A stretch of DNA of 8,797 bases from JAJTZA01 sp041744075 (GTDB lineage: Bacteria; Verrucomicrobiota; Verrucomicrobiia; Chthoniobacterales; Terrimicrobiaceae): positions 1-8,797 of the forward strand of contig JBGTLQ010000253.1 of NCBI GenBank assembly GCA_041744075.1. The letters run 5' to 3'. The notes under the pieces were generated by a model. The model was given only the letters and a program-made list of their open reading frames with translations. It did not search any database and was not told the origin of the DNA. This document shows, piece by piece, positions 1 through 5,492 of the stretch (positions are counted from its first letter, which is position 1; every line of letters begins with the position of its first letter). The position numbers and the translations under genes were made by a program.

Positions 1-1
1 G

Positions 2-115
2 GGAGACGATCACCATCGCTGGCCCAACCGCTACTTCACCAAACTTGGTCTCTACTGCCTGCTGGAAGCCAAGGTCACGGAAATCACCAATCTCCGATAC
101 GGAGCAAACCACTGA
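2..115 (+). CDS. Group II intron reverse transcriptase/maturase, C-terminal fragment
   Basis: This is the last 37 codons of an open frame that enters from the left edge and stops with TGA at 113-115. The peptide contains HRWPNRYFTKLGLYCL. It matches the conserved end of group II intron-encoded proteins, where a 'WPN-hydrophobic-F-x-GL-hydrophobic-SL' block closes the protein. Such proteins combine reverse transcriptase and maturase activities: they help the intron fold and splice, and copy it into DNA. No catalytic YADD box or endonuclease domain is visible because the rest of the protein is upstream. The position just before domain V is exactly where the domain IV-encoded protein ends in these elements. 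The assignment is firm as a family; the intron class is not assigned. Confidence 0.8.
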   Translation, partial: GDDHHRWPNRYFTKLGLYCLLEAKVTEITNLRYGANH

Positions 116-120
116 CTGGA

Positions 121-153
121 GAGCCGTGTGCGGGAGATCTGCACGCACGGTTC
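121..153 (+). ncRNA. Group II intron domain V
   Basis: Domain V is the catalytic hairpin of group II introns. GAGCCGTG (121-128) pairs with CACGGTTC (146-153) over eight base pairs, with one G-T pair at the position occupied by the catalytic AGC triad (122-124). The inner stem TGCGG pairs with CTGCA around a short purine loop, and the two bases CG (144-145) form the characteristic bulge. Length, bulge position and triad all agree with the family. It follows the maturase stop codon by five bases. Confidence 0.85.
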
Positions 154-155
154 GG

Positions 156-197
156 AGGGGGGAGCGGGGCAAACCAATGCCCCGTTCCTACCTCTAT
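156..197 (+). ncRNA. Group II intron domain VI and predicted 3' splice site
   Basis: GGAGCGGGGC (161-170) pairs with GCCCCGTTCC (179-188) over ten positions, with one G-T, around the loop AAACCAAT. The stem continues as AGGGG (156-160) against CCTCT (191-195), leaving T189-A190 unpaired. A190 is therefore the candidate branch-point adenosine for lariat formation. The following AT (196-197) is a typical 3' intron end. Pairing was worked out by hand; the exact splice site is inferred. Confidence 0.7.
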
Positions 198-242
198 CCC
201 GGAGGAAAGGACGGGCTGGCGCACGCGCGAAGTGCCACTTTG

Positions 243-276
243 GTGGGCTTGGCAGTCCCTTGCCCGCCCACTTTTT
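243..276 (+). terminator. Intrinsic terminator behind the group II intron
   Basis: The outer stem GTGGGC (243-248) pairs perfectly with GCCCAC (266-271). An inner stem GGCA (251-254) pairs with TGCC (261-264) around GTCCCT, and five Ts follow at 272-276. This has the layout of a rho-independent terminator for transcripts coming from the left, that is, from the intron or its host transcript. It lies only a few bases beyond the 3' end of the convergent RRM gene and could also stabilise that mRNA, but on the minus strand it is not followed by a T run. Its core recurs near 2316. Confidence 0.65.
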
Positions 277-282
277 AAAAGA

Positions 283-636
283 TTATCGGCGGGGCCGAAA
301 ACCACGATCGCCGCGATCTCCCCTGTCACCACGATCTCCACCGCGATCGCCGCGATCGCCGCGATCCCCACGGTCTTGACGTGGTGGGCGGTCTTCCCGG
401 GCGCGGGCTTCGTTGATGATCAAGTTGCGTCCGTCGAATGGTTTGCCATTGAGTTCCCTCACGGCTGTTTCACCAGCTTCGGGGTTTCCCATGGTGACAA
501 ACGCAAATCCGCGTGAGCGTCCGCTTTCGCGGTCCAGGATGATTGCAACTTCTTGCACGGGGCCGTGCACTTCAAACAGCTCACGAATCGCTGTTTCTGT
601 GGTTTTGAAGGGGAGGTTCCCCACATACAGTTTCAT
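283..636 (-). CDS. RRM-domain RNA-binding protein with Asp-Arg-Gly repeat tail
   Basis: This 117-residue protein is a single RNA recognition motif followed by a low-complexity basic/acidic tail. RNP2 is LYVGNL (residues 3-8) and RNP1 is RGFAFVTM (42-49), whose aromatic residues stack on RNA bases in this family. The fold occupies about residues 1-78, the usual size. Residues 88-112 are near-perfect DRG repeats, ending in FRPRR. Bacterial proteins of this shape, such as cyanobacterial Rbp proteins, are cytoplasmic single-stranded RNA binders often linked to cold or stress; the precise role here is unknown. The start at 636 gives the standard MKLYVGNLPF opening, although no Shine-Dalgarno sequence is visible. 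It is transcribed away from rpsC and towards the intron. Confidence 0.9.
   Translation of the reverse strand: MKLYVGNLPFKTTETAIRELFEVHGPVQEVAIILDRESGRSRGFAFVTMGNPEAGETAVRELNGKPFDGRNLIINEARAREDRPPRQDRGDRGDRGDRGGDRGDRGDRGDRGFRPRR
301..375 (-). repeat. Tandem 9-bp repeat coding for Asp-Arg-Gly
   Basis: The DNA consists of degenerate copies of a 9-base unit of the GATCGCGGC type. Each copy encodes Asp-Arg-Gly in the tail of the RRM protein. Third-position changes and one extra Gly show that it is an ageing coding repeat, not a fresh expansion. The repeated near-identical units make length change by replication slippage likely. Confidence 0.8.
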
Positions 637-841
637 ACTTCGGTCTTTGTTTTTTAGATTGGCCGCCTGTGAGTCTCCGATCAGTCACCAACCGTTTTCT
701 GCGGCTAGTGCCTGAGCTCAACCCTTTGGGGGGCCTTGCCACACGGGTTTCCTCTAGCAAACCAATTTCATCTCTGACAACTCCTGCTGAATTAAGCAAC
801 AAAATTTCTTAGGCCCTGACAATTTTTCTTTGAATTTTGGC

Positions 842-869
842 TTGCCCTCCCCGCAATGCAGGCTAGATT
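842..869 (+). promoter_or_regulatory. Possible rpsC-rplP promoter
   Basis: TTGCCC (842-847) and TAGATT (864-869) each match four of six consensus positions of a sigma-70 type promoter and are separated by 16 bases. Transcription would start near 876 and give a leader of roughly 95 bases. The match is modest and is supported mainly by position: an isolated ribosomal-protein unit needs its own promoter here. Confidence 0.3.
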
Positions 870-903
870 CGTCGGTTCCTCTGCGTCATGTCAGCCACAC
901 GCA

Positions 904-930
904 CCTGCGGAATCTCTCCGCATCCGCAGG
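904..930 (+). promoter_or_regulatory. Alternative hairpins in the rpsC leader
   Basis: CCTGCGGA (904-911) pairs perfectly with TCCGCAGG (923-930) around an 11-base loop. The same left arm, TGCGGA (906-911), can instead pair with TCCGCA (917-922) around a 5-base loop. The two hairpins are mutually exclusive. The structure ends 42 bases before the rpsC start codon. Ribosomal-protein mRNAs are commonly autoregulated through structured leaders, so this is a candidate control element; regulation itself is inference. Confidence 0.4.
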
Positions 931-972
931 CCGATCAACGCAAAGCCAAAACAAACAACATCACGATTTCGC

Positions 973-1671
973 ATGGGACAAAAAGTAAATCCGATTATCT
1001 TCCGGCTTCCAATCAGCCGGGACTGGTCTTCGCGCTGGTATGCTTCGCGCAAAGACTTTGCCGACTATCTACACTCTGACGGAAAAATCCGAGATTTCCT
1101 TAAGAAGAAACTCAAACAGGGTGCGGTCTCGCGTATTGTGATCGAGCGCGCTTGGAACAGCGTGCGTGTCACCATTCACACCGCCCGCCCGGGTGTTGTC
1201 ATCGGACGCAAAGGTTCCGAGATCGAGAAAATGACCGAAGAACTTTCCCGCTTGGCTGGTGGAAAGCAGGTCAAAATTGATATTGCAGAAATCAAGTCCC
1301 CGGATCTCGACGCTCAGCTCGTGGCCGAGAACGTGGCTTCTCAGCTCGAACGCCGAATTTCATTCCGCCGTGCGATGAAGCGCGCGGTTCAGCTGACGAT
1401 GGACCAAGGAGCCCTTGGTATTAAGATCCGTTGCTCTGGACGCTTGGGTGGTTCGGAAATTGCCCGCACCGAATGGTATCGCGAAGGCAAAATTCCTCTT
1501 CACACCATGCGCCAGCCAATCGATTACGGTTTCACAGAAGCCAACACGATTGCCGGTAAAATTGGAATCAAATGCTGGATCTGCAAAGACACCCCGGCTC
1601 CAGTGGAAGAAGAAGCTCCTCGCACCCCCAAAGCTCCTCCGGCTCCAGCCGAGGTCGCCTTGGAAGCCTGA
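973..1671 (+). CDS. rpsC: 30S ribosomal protein S3
   Basis: S3 is a small-subunit protein of the head that lines the mRNA entry channel. The 232-residue product opens with MGQKVNPI, the standard S3 start. It carries the type II KH domain with its GRKG loop (residues 78-81) and the conserved C-terminal block GRLGGSEIARTEWYREGKIPLHT (about 156-178). ATG 973 was chosen over the upstream in-frame ATG at 856 because only the former gives the family N-terminus. After the normal end, near KCWICKD, there is a tail of about 25 residues rich in Ala, Pro and Glu. No Shine-Dalgarno sequence precedes the start. The usual upstream partner rplV is absent. Confidence 0.97.
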   Translation: MGQKVNPIIFRLPISRDWSSRWYASRKDFADYLHSDGKIRDFLKKKLKQGAVSRIVIERAWNSVRVTIHTARPGVVIGRKGSEIEKMTEELSRLAGGKQVKIDIAEIKSPDLDAQLVAENVASQLERRISFRRAMKRAVQLTMDQGALGIKIRCSGRLGGSEIARTEWYREGKIPLHTMRQPIDYGFTEANTIAGKIGIKCWICKDTPAPVEEEAPRTPKAPPAPAEVALEA

Positions 1672-1709
1672 GCCAAACCCAAATAACAATCTTTTAGGAA
1701 AACACGACT

Positions 1710-2132
1710 ATGCCTTTGATGCCCAAACGCGTGAAATACCGCAAAACTCAGCGTGGAAGCCGCGCTGGAAACGCCTCGAGAACTCTTTCCATCGACTTCG
1801 GAGAATTTGGCCTCCAAACCCTCGATCGGGCCTGGATCACCAACACCCAGATCGAAGCCGCTCGTGTTGCAATGACCCGCAACATGAAACGTAAAGGCAA
1901 ACTCTGGATCCGGATTTTCCCTGACAAATCTGTGACCGCCCGTCCGCCTGAAACCCGAATGGGTAAGGGCAAAGGCAACCCGGAATACTGGGTGGCTGTG
2001 GTTCGCCCCGGCAATGTGCTTTTTGAATTGGATGGTGTCTCGGAAACAATCGCTCGTGAGTCCCTTCGCCTTGCGGCAAACAAATTGCCCATCCGCACCA
2101 AATTCATTGCCCGCCACCACGCAGGCAAATAA
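1710..2132 (+). CDS. rplP: 50S ribosomal protein L16
   Basis: L16 sits near the tRNA-binding region of the large subunit and helps assemble the peptidyl-transferase side. The 140-residue protein contains the near-universal MPKRVKYRK opening (residues 4-12) and the signature RMGKGKGNPEYWVAVVRPG (83-101). The start at 1710 has an AGGA (1696-1699) ten bases upstream, the only good Shine-Dalgarno sequence in the window; a start at the next Met (1719) would also fit the family. It follows rpsC by 38 bases and is clearly co-transcribed. The usual followers rpmC and rpsQ are missing: a tRNA gene comes next. Confidence 0.97.
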   Translation: MPLMPKRVKYRKTQRGSRAGNASRTLSIDFGEFGLQTLDRAWITNTQIEAARVAMTRNMKRKGKLWIRIFPDKSVTARPPETRMGKGKGNPEYWVAVVRPGNVLFELDGVSETIARESLRLAANKLPIRTKFIARHHAGK

Positions 2133-2151
2133 GAAAAACCTTTCCTCTTTC

Positions 2152-2172
2152 CAAAATTCGTCGAGAATTTTG
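2152..2172 (+). repeat. AT-rich inverted repeat after rplP
   Basis: CAAAATTC (2152-2159) and GAATTTTG (2165-2172) form a perfect eight-base-pair stem with a five-base loop, 20 bases after the rplP stop. No T run follows, so it is not a standard intrinsic terminator; it may be a 3' stabilising or processing structure between the mRNA and the tRNA. Confidence 0.45.
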
Positions 2173-2180
2173 TGAGTGTT

Positions 2181-2197
2181 GGCAGTCTATAACTGCC
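2181..2197 (+). repeat. Small hairpin just upstream of tRNA-Leu
   Basis: GGCAGT (2181-2186) pairs with ACTGCC (2192-2197) around CTATA, ending seven bases before the mature tRNA. It contains TATAAC (2188-2193), which could also be a -10 box for the tRNA, but no good -35 element lies at the right distance. It may be a processing structure or an accident. Confidence 0.35.
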
Positions 2198-2204
2198 TGA
2201 TTAA

Positions 2205-2286
2205 GCCGGCGTGGCGGAATTGGCAGACGCGCGCGACTCAAAATCGCGTTCCTTCGGGAGTATGGGTTCGACCCCCTTCGCCGGTA
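2205..2286 (+). tRNA. tRNA-Leu (anticodon CAA)
   Basis: A full cloverleaf can be drawn. The acceptor stem GCCGGCG pairs with CGCCGGT with a terminal G-T, followed by the discriminator A2286. The D arm is GCG/CGC. The anticodon stem CGCGA/TCGCG carries the loop CTCAAAA, giving anticodon CAA (2239-2241), which reads the UUG leucine codon. The long variable arm (2249-2261, TCC-TTCG-GGA) marks a class II tRNA as expected for leucine. The T loop is TTCGACC. The T stem has one T-T mismatch (2263 with 2277). CCA is not encoded. Confidence 0.93.
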
Positions 2287-2307
2287 AATCTCCGTGAAAT
2301 ATTCAGG

Positions 2308-2333
2308 TAGGGCGAGGCAGTCCCTTGCCCGCC
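2308..2333 (+). repeat. Hairpin sharing its core with the terminator at 243-276
   Basis: GGGCGAGG (2310-2317) pairs with CCTTGCCC (2323-2330), with one G-T, around CAGTC. Eighteen bases, GGCAGTCCCTTGCCCGCC (2316-2333), are identical to 251-268. There is no T run here on the plus strand. It lies between the tRNA and the end of the convergent gene, so it may cap transcripts from both sides. It resembles a dispersed REP-like or terminator-derived element. Confidence 0.5.
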
Positions 2334-2361
2334 GACTTCCTCTCTGAAGGTCCCGTTTTCG

Positions 2362-3390
2362 CTAGCTCACATCCGTGGAAATCAGCAGCCAATCATCATC
2401 CACAGCTTCATAGGTCACCCGCTCGACCTCGCCAGAGGGCGTGAGTTGATTCACCACATTGGTGCGGGGTGGGATGTGGCCGCTTGCGATGGATAACAAC
2501 TGATACAACATCGGGCGTTGAGGCAGGTAAGCCTGATTGTACCAAAAATAACTGCGATCCTGTTCTCTGGGGGCTGCCATCTCGGCGTCAAGAAGTTCCC
2601 GTTCAGAATCGCTCGTCGGAGCGAGGTAATCCAGCGCCCCACCACGAAGTTGATTCAAGCCGTCAAAATTTCGTGTCCAAGCGCAGACCTCCATCCAATT
2701 TTTATAGTCCAGAGATGTCGCGTCTGCTGGCTGGGCCGCAGCCAAGACAGAATCGATCAGGCGGCCATAAAATCCCGCATCCTTGAATGCAAGCGCTTCC
2801 CAGCCAAACCCATCAAACATGTTGTGCCCCCCAACAATATTTCCATACCATTGACTTGGAATGCCCTGTGGATTTTCTTTCAATCCGTAAAAACGGAGCA
2901 AGTCTTTCACGTGGGGGTCCAAGCCATCCAGTTCAGGAAAAAACTCATACTTCACCGGAGGACTGACAAATAACACGGGTTTGAACTGACTGCGCGCGAG
3001 GACGATCTCGTGCACGGTGCCCACGCTGTAAATATTGGTGGGAACAAAGGAGATCAAAAAGTCAGAGACGTCCGTCATCCGGCAGTCGATGTGAACGGTT
3101 TCCCAGAAGTCGCGTTCAAACCTGGCCCGGGTGGAGGGGTTAGTCCAAAAATCCCCCTCATACTCAGCTTTGGATGGGAGGATGCCCTCGTGGCCATATT
3201 CGACATGGCCACGAATGGTCGGCTTGTTCCAGGGATCAAGCACCGTGATTCCCAGCGCTTTCAAAATGGGGGTCAGCAGCGCCCGCCACCCCAAGTATTT
3301 CTCAACCACCCGCGAACCCACAAAGTCCATCGGCCCGGAAAGATAAACACGAGTGCCATTCAACAGATTGTGGGGTTGTTGGTTTGTCAT
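2362..3390 (-). CDS. Nucleoside 2-deoxyribosyltransferase-like protein with a long C-terminal region
   Basis: The 342-residue product has features of the nucleoside 2-deoxyribosyltransferase-like fold in its N-terminal 145 residues. These are VYLSGPM (15-21), a strand ending ITVLDPW (48-54), an acidic turn DVSDFLI (107-113), YSVGTVHE (121-128), whose Glu128 falls where the family nucleophile usually sits, and KPVLFV (137-142). Family members cleave or exchange the N-glycosidic bond of nucleosides or nucleotides. The remaining ~195 residues match nothing I recognise and are rich in aromatic residues. No signal peptide or membrane segment is seen, so it is probably cytoplasmic. No Shine-Dalgarno sequence is visible. 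It is divergent from the decarboxylase operon. Fold assignment is moderate; the substrate is unknown. Confidence 0.75.
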   Translation of the reverse strand: MTNQQPHNLLNGTRVYLSGPMDFVGSRVVEKYLGWRALLTPILKALGITVLDPWNKPTIRGHVEYGHEGILPSKAEYEGDFWTNPSTRARFERDFWETVHIDCRMTDVSDFLISFVPTNIYSVGTVHEIVLARSQFKPVLFVSPPVKYEFFPELDGLDPHVKDLLRFYGLKENPQGIPSQWYGNIVGGHNMFDGFGWEALAFKDAGFYGRLIDSVLAAAQPADATSLDYKNWMEVCAWTRNFDGLNQLRGGALDYLAPTSDSERELLDAEMAAPREQDRSYFWYNQAYLPQRPMLYQLLSIASGHIPPRTNVVNQLTPSGEVERVTYEAVDDDWLLISTDVS

Positions 3391-3468
3391 TTCGCTTAGG
3401 AAAATATCAAAAAATCAAAAAATGTCTTGCGTTATTTGCAGATATAAGAAAAACTAATAATTGTAAAA
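3391..3468. promoter_or_regulatory. AT-rich divergent promoter region
   Basis: These 78 bases are much richer in A and T than their surroundings and separate the minus-strand gene from the decarboxylase operon, so both promoters should lie here. On the minus strand TTTACA (3467-3462) and TATATC (3446-3441) with a 15-base gap form a weak sigma-70 match. On the plus strand I find AT-rich -10-like words (TAATAA at 3455-3460) but no well-spaced -35 box. No riboswitch-like structure is apparent. Confidence 0.35.
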
Positions 3469-3900
3469 ATGAAAGCCATACTTGAAAAAATTGACCATCT
3501 TGGAATTGCCGTCAGATCGATTGAAGACTCCGTGCCATATTACGAAAAAGTGCTGGGATTGACGTGCGAGCGAATTGAGGAGGTGCCTTCTCAGAAAGTG
3601 CGCACTGCGTTTTTTGAGGTCGGCGGAGTTCACTTGGAACTTCTGGAACCAACCGCCCCGGACAGCCCCATTGCCAAATTTTTGGAGACCAAAGGAGAGG
3701 GGATCCACCATATTGCCTTTCGCAGCAGCGATATCACTGGTCAGTTGGCGCAAGCCAAGGAGGAAGGCGTTCGACTGATCCATGAGGTTCCCATCGAAGG
3801 GGCCGGTGACAAGCTGGTGGCTTTCCTTCACCCCAAAAGCACGCAAGGAGTGCTGACAGAATTTTGTCAGAGCAAACCCCACCAACCTCTTAACACCTAA
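3469..3900 (+). CDS. mce: Methylmalonyl-CoA epimerase
   Basis: The enzyme interconverts (R)- and (S)-methylmalonyl-CoA, linking the B12-dependent mutase to the decarboxylase encoded next door. The 143-residue protein is a two-repeat vicinal-oxygen-chelate (glyoxalase-like) fold of normal length. It shows IDHLGIAV (8-15) with the first metal-ligand His10, VHLELLEP (54-61), GEGIHHIAF (76-84), and LHPKSTQGVLTEF (120-132) with Glu131 as the expected last metal ligand or base. It is the first gene of the operon and ends five bases before the carboxyltransferase start. There is no Shine-Dalgarno sequence. The context makes epimerase far more likely than another VOC enzyme. Confidence 0.93.
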   Translation: MKAILEKIDHLGIAVRSIEDSVPYYEKVLGLTCERIEEVPSQKVRTAFFEVGGVHLELLEPTAPDSPIAKFLETKGEGIHHIAFRSSDITGQLAQAKEEGVRLIHEVPIEGAGDKLVAFLHPKSTQGVLTEFCQSKPHQPLNT

Positions 3901-3905
3901 AACCT

Positions 3906-5450
3906 ATGGCCATCTCAAAACACTTACTCAAAGATCTCCGTGAGCGTCGCAAAGCCATCCTTGCGGGTGGGGGAGAAGACAAGCTGGAGGCCCGCCGCAA
4001 GAAGGGGTTGATGACGGCCAGGGATCGCCTGGACAACATGTATCAGCCGGGAACATTTCTGGAGTTTGGGATGCATGCCCATCACAGCAACCGCAACTTT
4101 GGGATGGACAAAAAAGTGTTGCCTGCCGATGCGGTGGTGACAGGAACCGGGCTGGTTGATGGCAGACCCGTCGCCTCATTCAGCCAAGATTTTACCGTGG
4201 CCGGGGGGTCGTTGGGGGCCATTCATGCCCAGAAAATTGTGGATGTGATGGACTATGCTCTAAGGTCTGGGATGCCAGTGGTCAGCTTCAATGATTCGGG
4301 CGGAGCACGTATCCAAGAGGGCGTGGAGTCGCTCTCTGGCTATGGGAAGGTCTTTTTTAAAAATGTGTATCTTTCCGGGGTTGTCCCGCAAATTGCGGTT
4401 ATCGCCGGTCCTTGTGCGGGAGGTGCGGCCTATTCCCCGGCGCTGACGGATTTCCTTATCATGGTCAAAGGCAGTGCCAATATGTTCATCTGCGGGCCTG
4501 ACGTGATCCTAGCGGCCACGGGACAAAAATGCACCATGGAAGAGGTGGGGGGTGCCGCCGCCCATGCAAGCATCAGCGGGAATATCCACTTCGTGGCAGA
4601 AAATGACGCTCACGCCATTGATCTGGTGAAGAAGTTGCTCAGCTTCATTCCCTCGAACAACATCATGGATCCCCCGCACGACCTCACAGTGCCCTTGGAT
4701 TTGTCTCCTGACCCTGGAATGAATGCCGTGATCCCTGAGGAGAACAAGGCCGGTTATGATGTGCATGCCGTGATCGATCGTCTGGTCGATAAGGCGGATT
4801 TTCTGGAGGTCCAACAAGATTGGGCGAAGAGCCTCGTTGTCGGTTTTGGGCGGATTCAGGGGCTTGTGGTTGGCATCATTGCCAACCAGCCAGCCGTCAA
4901 AGCGGGCACCCTGGATATTGATTCTTCGGACAAAGGCGCACGGTTTATTCGCTTCTGTAATATCTTTAATATTCCCCTCGTGACTTTGGTTGATGTTCCG
5001 GGATTTATGCCAGGCCTTCAGCAGGAACGCGGGGGAATTATTCGTCATGGCGCAAAAATGCTCTTTGCTTATGGAGCCGCCACAGTCCCTAAGATCACCG
5101 TCATCCTTCGTAAAGCTTATGGCGGAGCCTATTTGGCCATGTGCAGTCAGGATTTGGGTGCGGACTTTGTATATGCCTGGCCAACAGCTGAGATCGCAGT
5201 GATGGGTGCTGAGGGGGCTGTCAAGATTCTCTACAAACGAGAGATCGAGAAAGACCCGTCCTCGGAGCCCCAACTCATCGCTGACTACCGAAACACGTTC
5301 GCGTCTCCCTATCAAGCAGCCAGCAAGGGCCTCATCACCGATGTCATAGAACCATCGCAGACCCGCGCTGTGGTCGCAATGGCCCTGCGAAACACCTTGT
5401 CCAAACGAGAAACCCGCCCACCCAAAAAGCACGGCAATATCCCGCTTTAA
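3906..5450 (+). CDS. mmdA: Methylmalonyl-CoA decarboxylase, carboxyltransferase (alpha) subunit
   Basis: This 514-residue protein belongs to the acyl-CoA carboxyltransferase family (propionyl-CoA carboxylase beta-like). It moves the carboxyl group from (S)-methylmalonyl-CoA to the biotin of the carrier protein, releasing propionyl-CoA. Two crotonase-like halves are evident: the N-half carries FNDSGGARIQEG (128-139) and AGPCAGGAAYSPAL (167-180), which forms the oxyanion region, and the C-half carries VDVPGFMPG and RKAYGGAYLAM. Length is normal for the family. Membership alone would also fit propionyl-CoA carboxylase, but no biotin carboxylase is nearby and the OadG/OadB-like membrane subunits follow, so a sodium-pumping decarboxylase is the better reading. 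It has no Shine-Dalgarno sequence, and its start is close enough to the epimerase stop for coupling. Confidence 0.93.
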   Translation: MAISKHLLKDLRERRKAILAGGGEDKLEARRKKGLMTARDRLDNMYQPGTFLEFGMHAHHSNRNFGMDKKVLPADAVVTGTGLVDGRPVASFSQDFTVAGGSLGAIHAQKIVDVMDYALRSGMPVVSFNDSGGARIQEGVESLSGYGKVFFKNVYLSGVVPQIAVIAGPCAGGAAYSPALTDFLIMVKGSANMFICGPDVILAATGQKCTMEEVGGAAAHASISGNIHFVAENDAHAIDLVKKLLSFIPSNNIMDPPHDLTVPLDLSPDPGMNAVIPEENKAGYDVHAVIDRLVDKADFLEVQQDWAKSLVVGFGRIQGLVVGIIANQPAVKAGTLDIDSSDKGARFIRFCNIFNIPLVTLVDVPGFMPGLQQERGGIIRHGAKMLFAYGAATVPKITVILRKAYGGAYLAMCSQDLGADFVYAWPTAEIAVMGAEGAVKILYKREIEKDPSSEPQLIADYRNTFASPYQAASKGLITDVIEPSQTRAVVAMALRNTLSKRETRPPKKHGNIPL

Positions 5451-5492
5451 AATTGATTGTTTGATGTCACCCAATCCCTGAAAATTGAAAGT

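Larger units (their letters stand above)
1..197 (+). mobile_element. 3' end of a group II intron (5' part lies outside the window)
   Basis: The segment combines three things expected in order at the end of a bacterial group II intron: the C-terminus of the intron-encoded reverse transcriptase (2-115), a domain V hairpin (121-153) and a domain VI stem with a bulged A (156-195). The predicted branch-point A is A190, and the intron would end in AT at 196-197, seven bases further on, which fits the usual 7-8 base spacing. The 3' exon would then begin with CCCGGAGG. Whether the intron is complete cannot be judged, because domains I-III and most of the protein lie upstream. A terminator follows 46 bases after the predicted end, so the insertion appears intergenic on this side. 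Confidence 0.85.
637..972. other. Divergent intergenic region between the RRM gene and rpsC
   Basis: This region of 336 bases separates two divergently transcribed genes and must carry both promoters and the rpsC leader. No convincing gene is present: the one frame that runs into rpsC from 856 adds 39 residues unlike any S3 or L22 sequence. The part nearest rpsC contains a plausible promoter (842-869) and a paired-hairpin structure (904-930), listed separately. I see no clear sigma-70 site for the RRM gene, and nothing recognisable between about 660 and 840. Confidence 0.6.

Noticed and set aside
301..375. Possible CRISPR-like or regulatory repeat array
   Set aside because: The units are 9 bases with no spacers and keep the reading frame of the RRM protein; it is a coding tandem repeat.
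581..802. 73-codon minus-strand open frame upstream of the RRM gene
   Set aside because: It overlaps the start of the RRM gene in another frame and has no recognisable motif or ribosome-binding site in its favour.
856..972. In-frame upstream extension of rpsC by 39 codons
   Set aside because: The added residues match nothing in S3 or L22, and MGQKVNPI at 973 is the standard family start; the stretch is better read as leader.
1524..2120. 198-codon minus-strand open frame over rpsC and rplP
   Set aside because: It is antisense to two certain ribosomal-protein genes and shows no family motif.
2152..2172. Intrinsic terminator of the rpsC-rplP unit
   Set aside because: The stem is perfect but AT-rich and is not followed by a run of Ts, so it is listed as an inverted repeat only.
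3906..5450. Propionyl-CoA carboxylase beta subunit instead of a decarboxylase subunit
   Set aside because: Sequence alone allows it, but no biotin carboxylase gene is present while the membrane beta and OadG-like subunits follow directly.
4509..5474. 321-codon open frame on the minus strand inside mmdA
   Set aside because: It lies antisense to a strongly conserved carboxyltransferase and has no recognisable domain; it is a shadow of the codon pattern on the other strand.
5457..5492. TTG start upstream of the biotin carrier
   Set aside because: The ATG at 5493 gives the typical carrier N-terminus and nothing supports the extra 12 residues.
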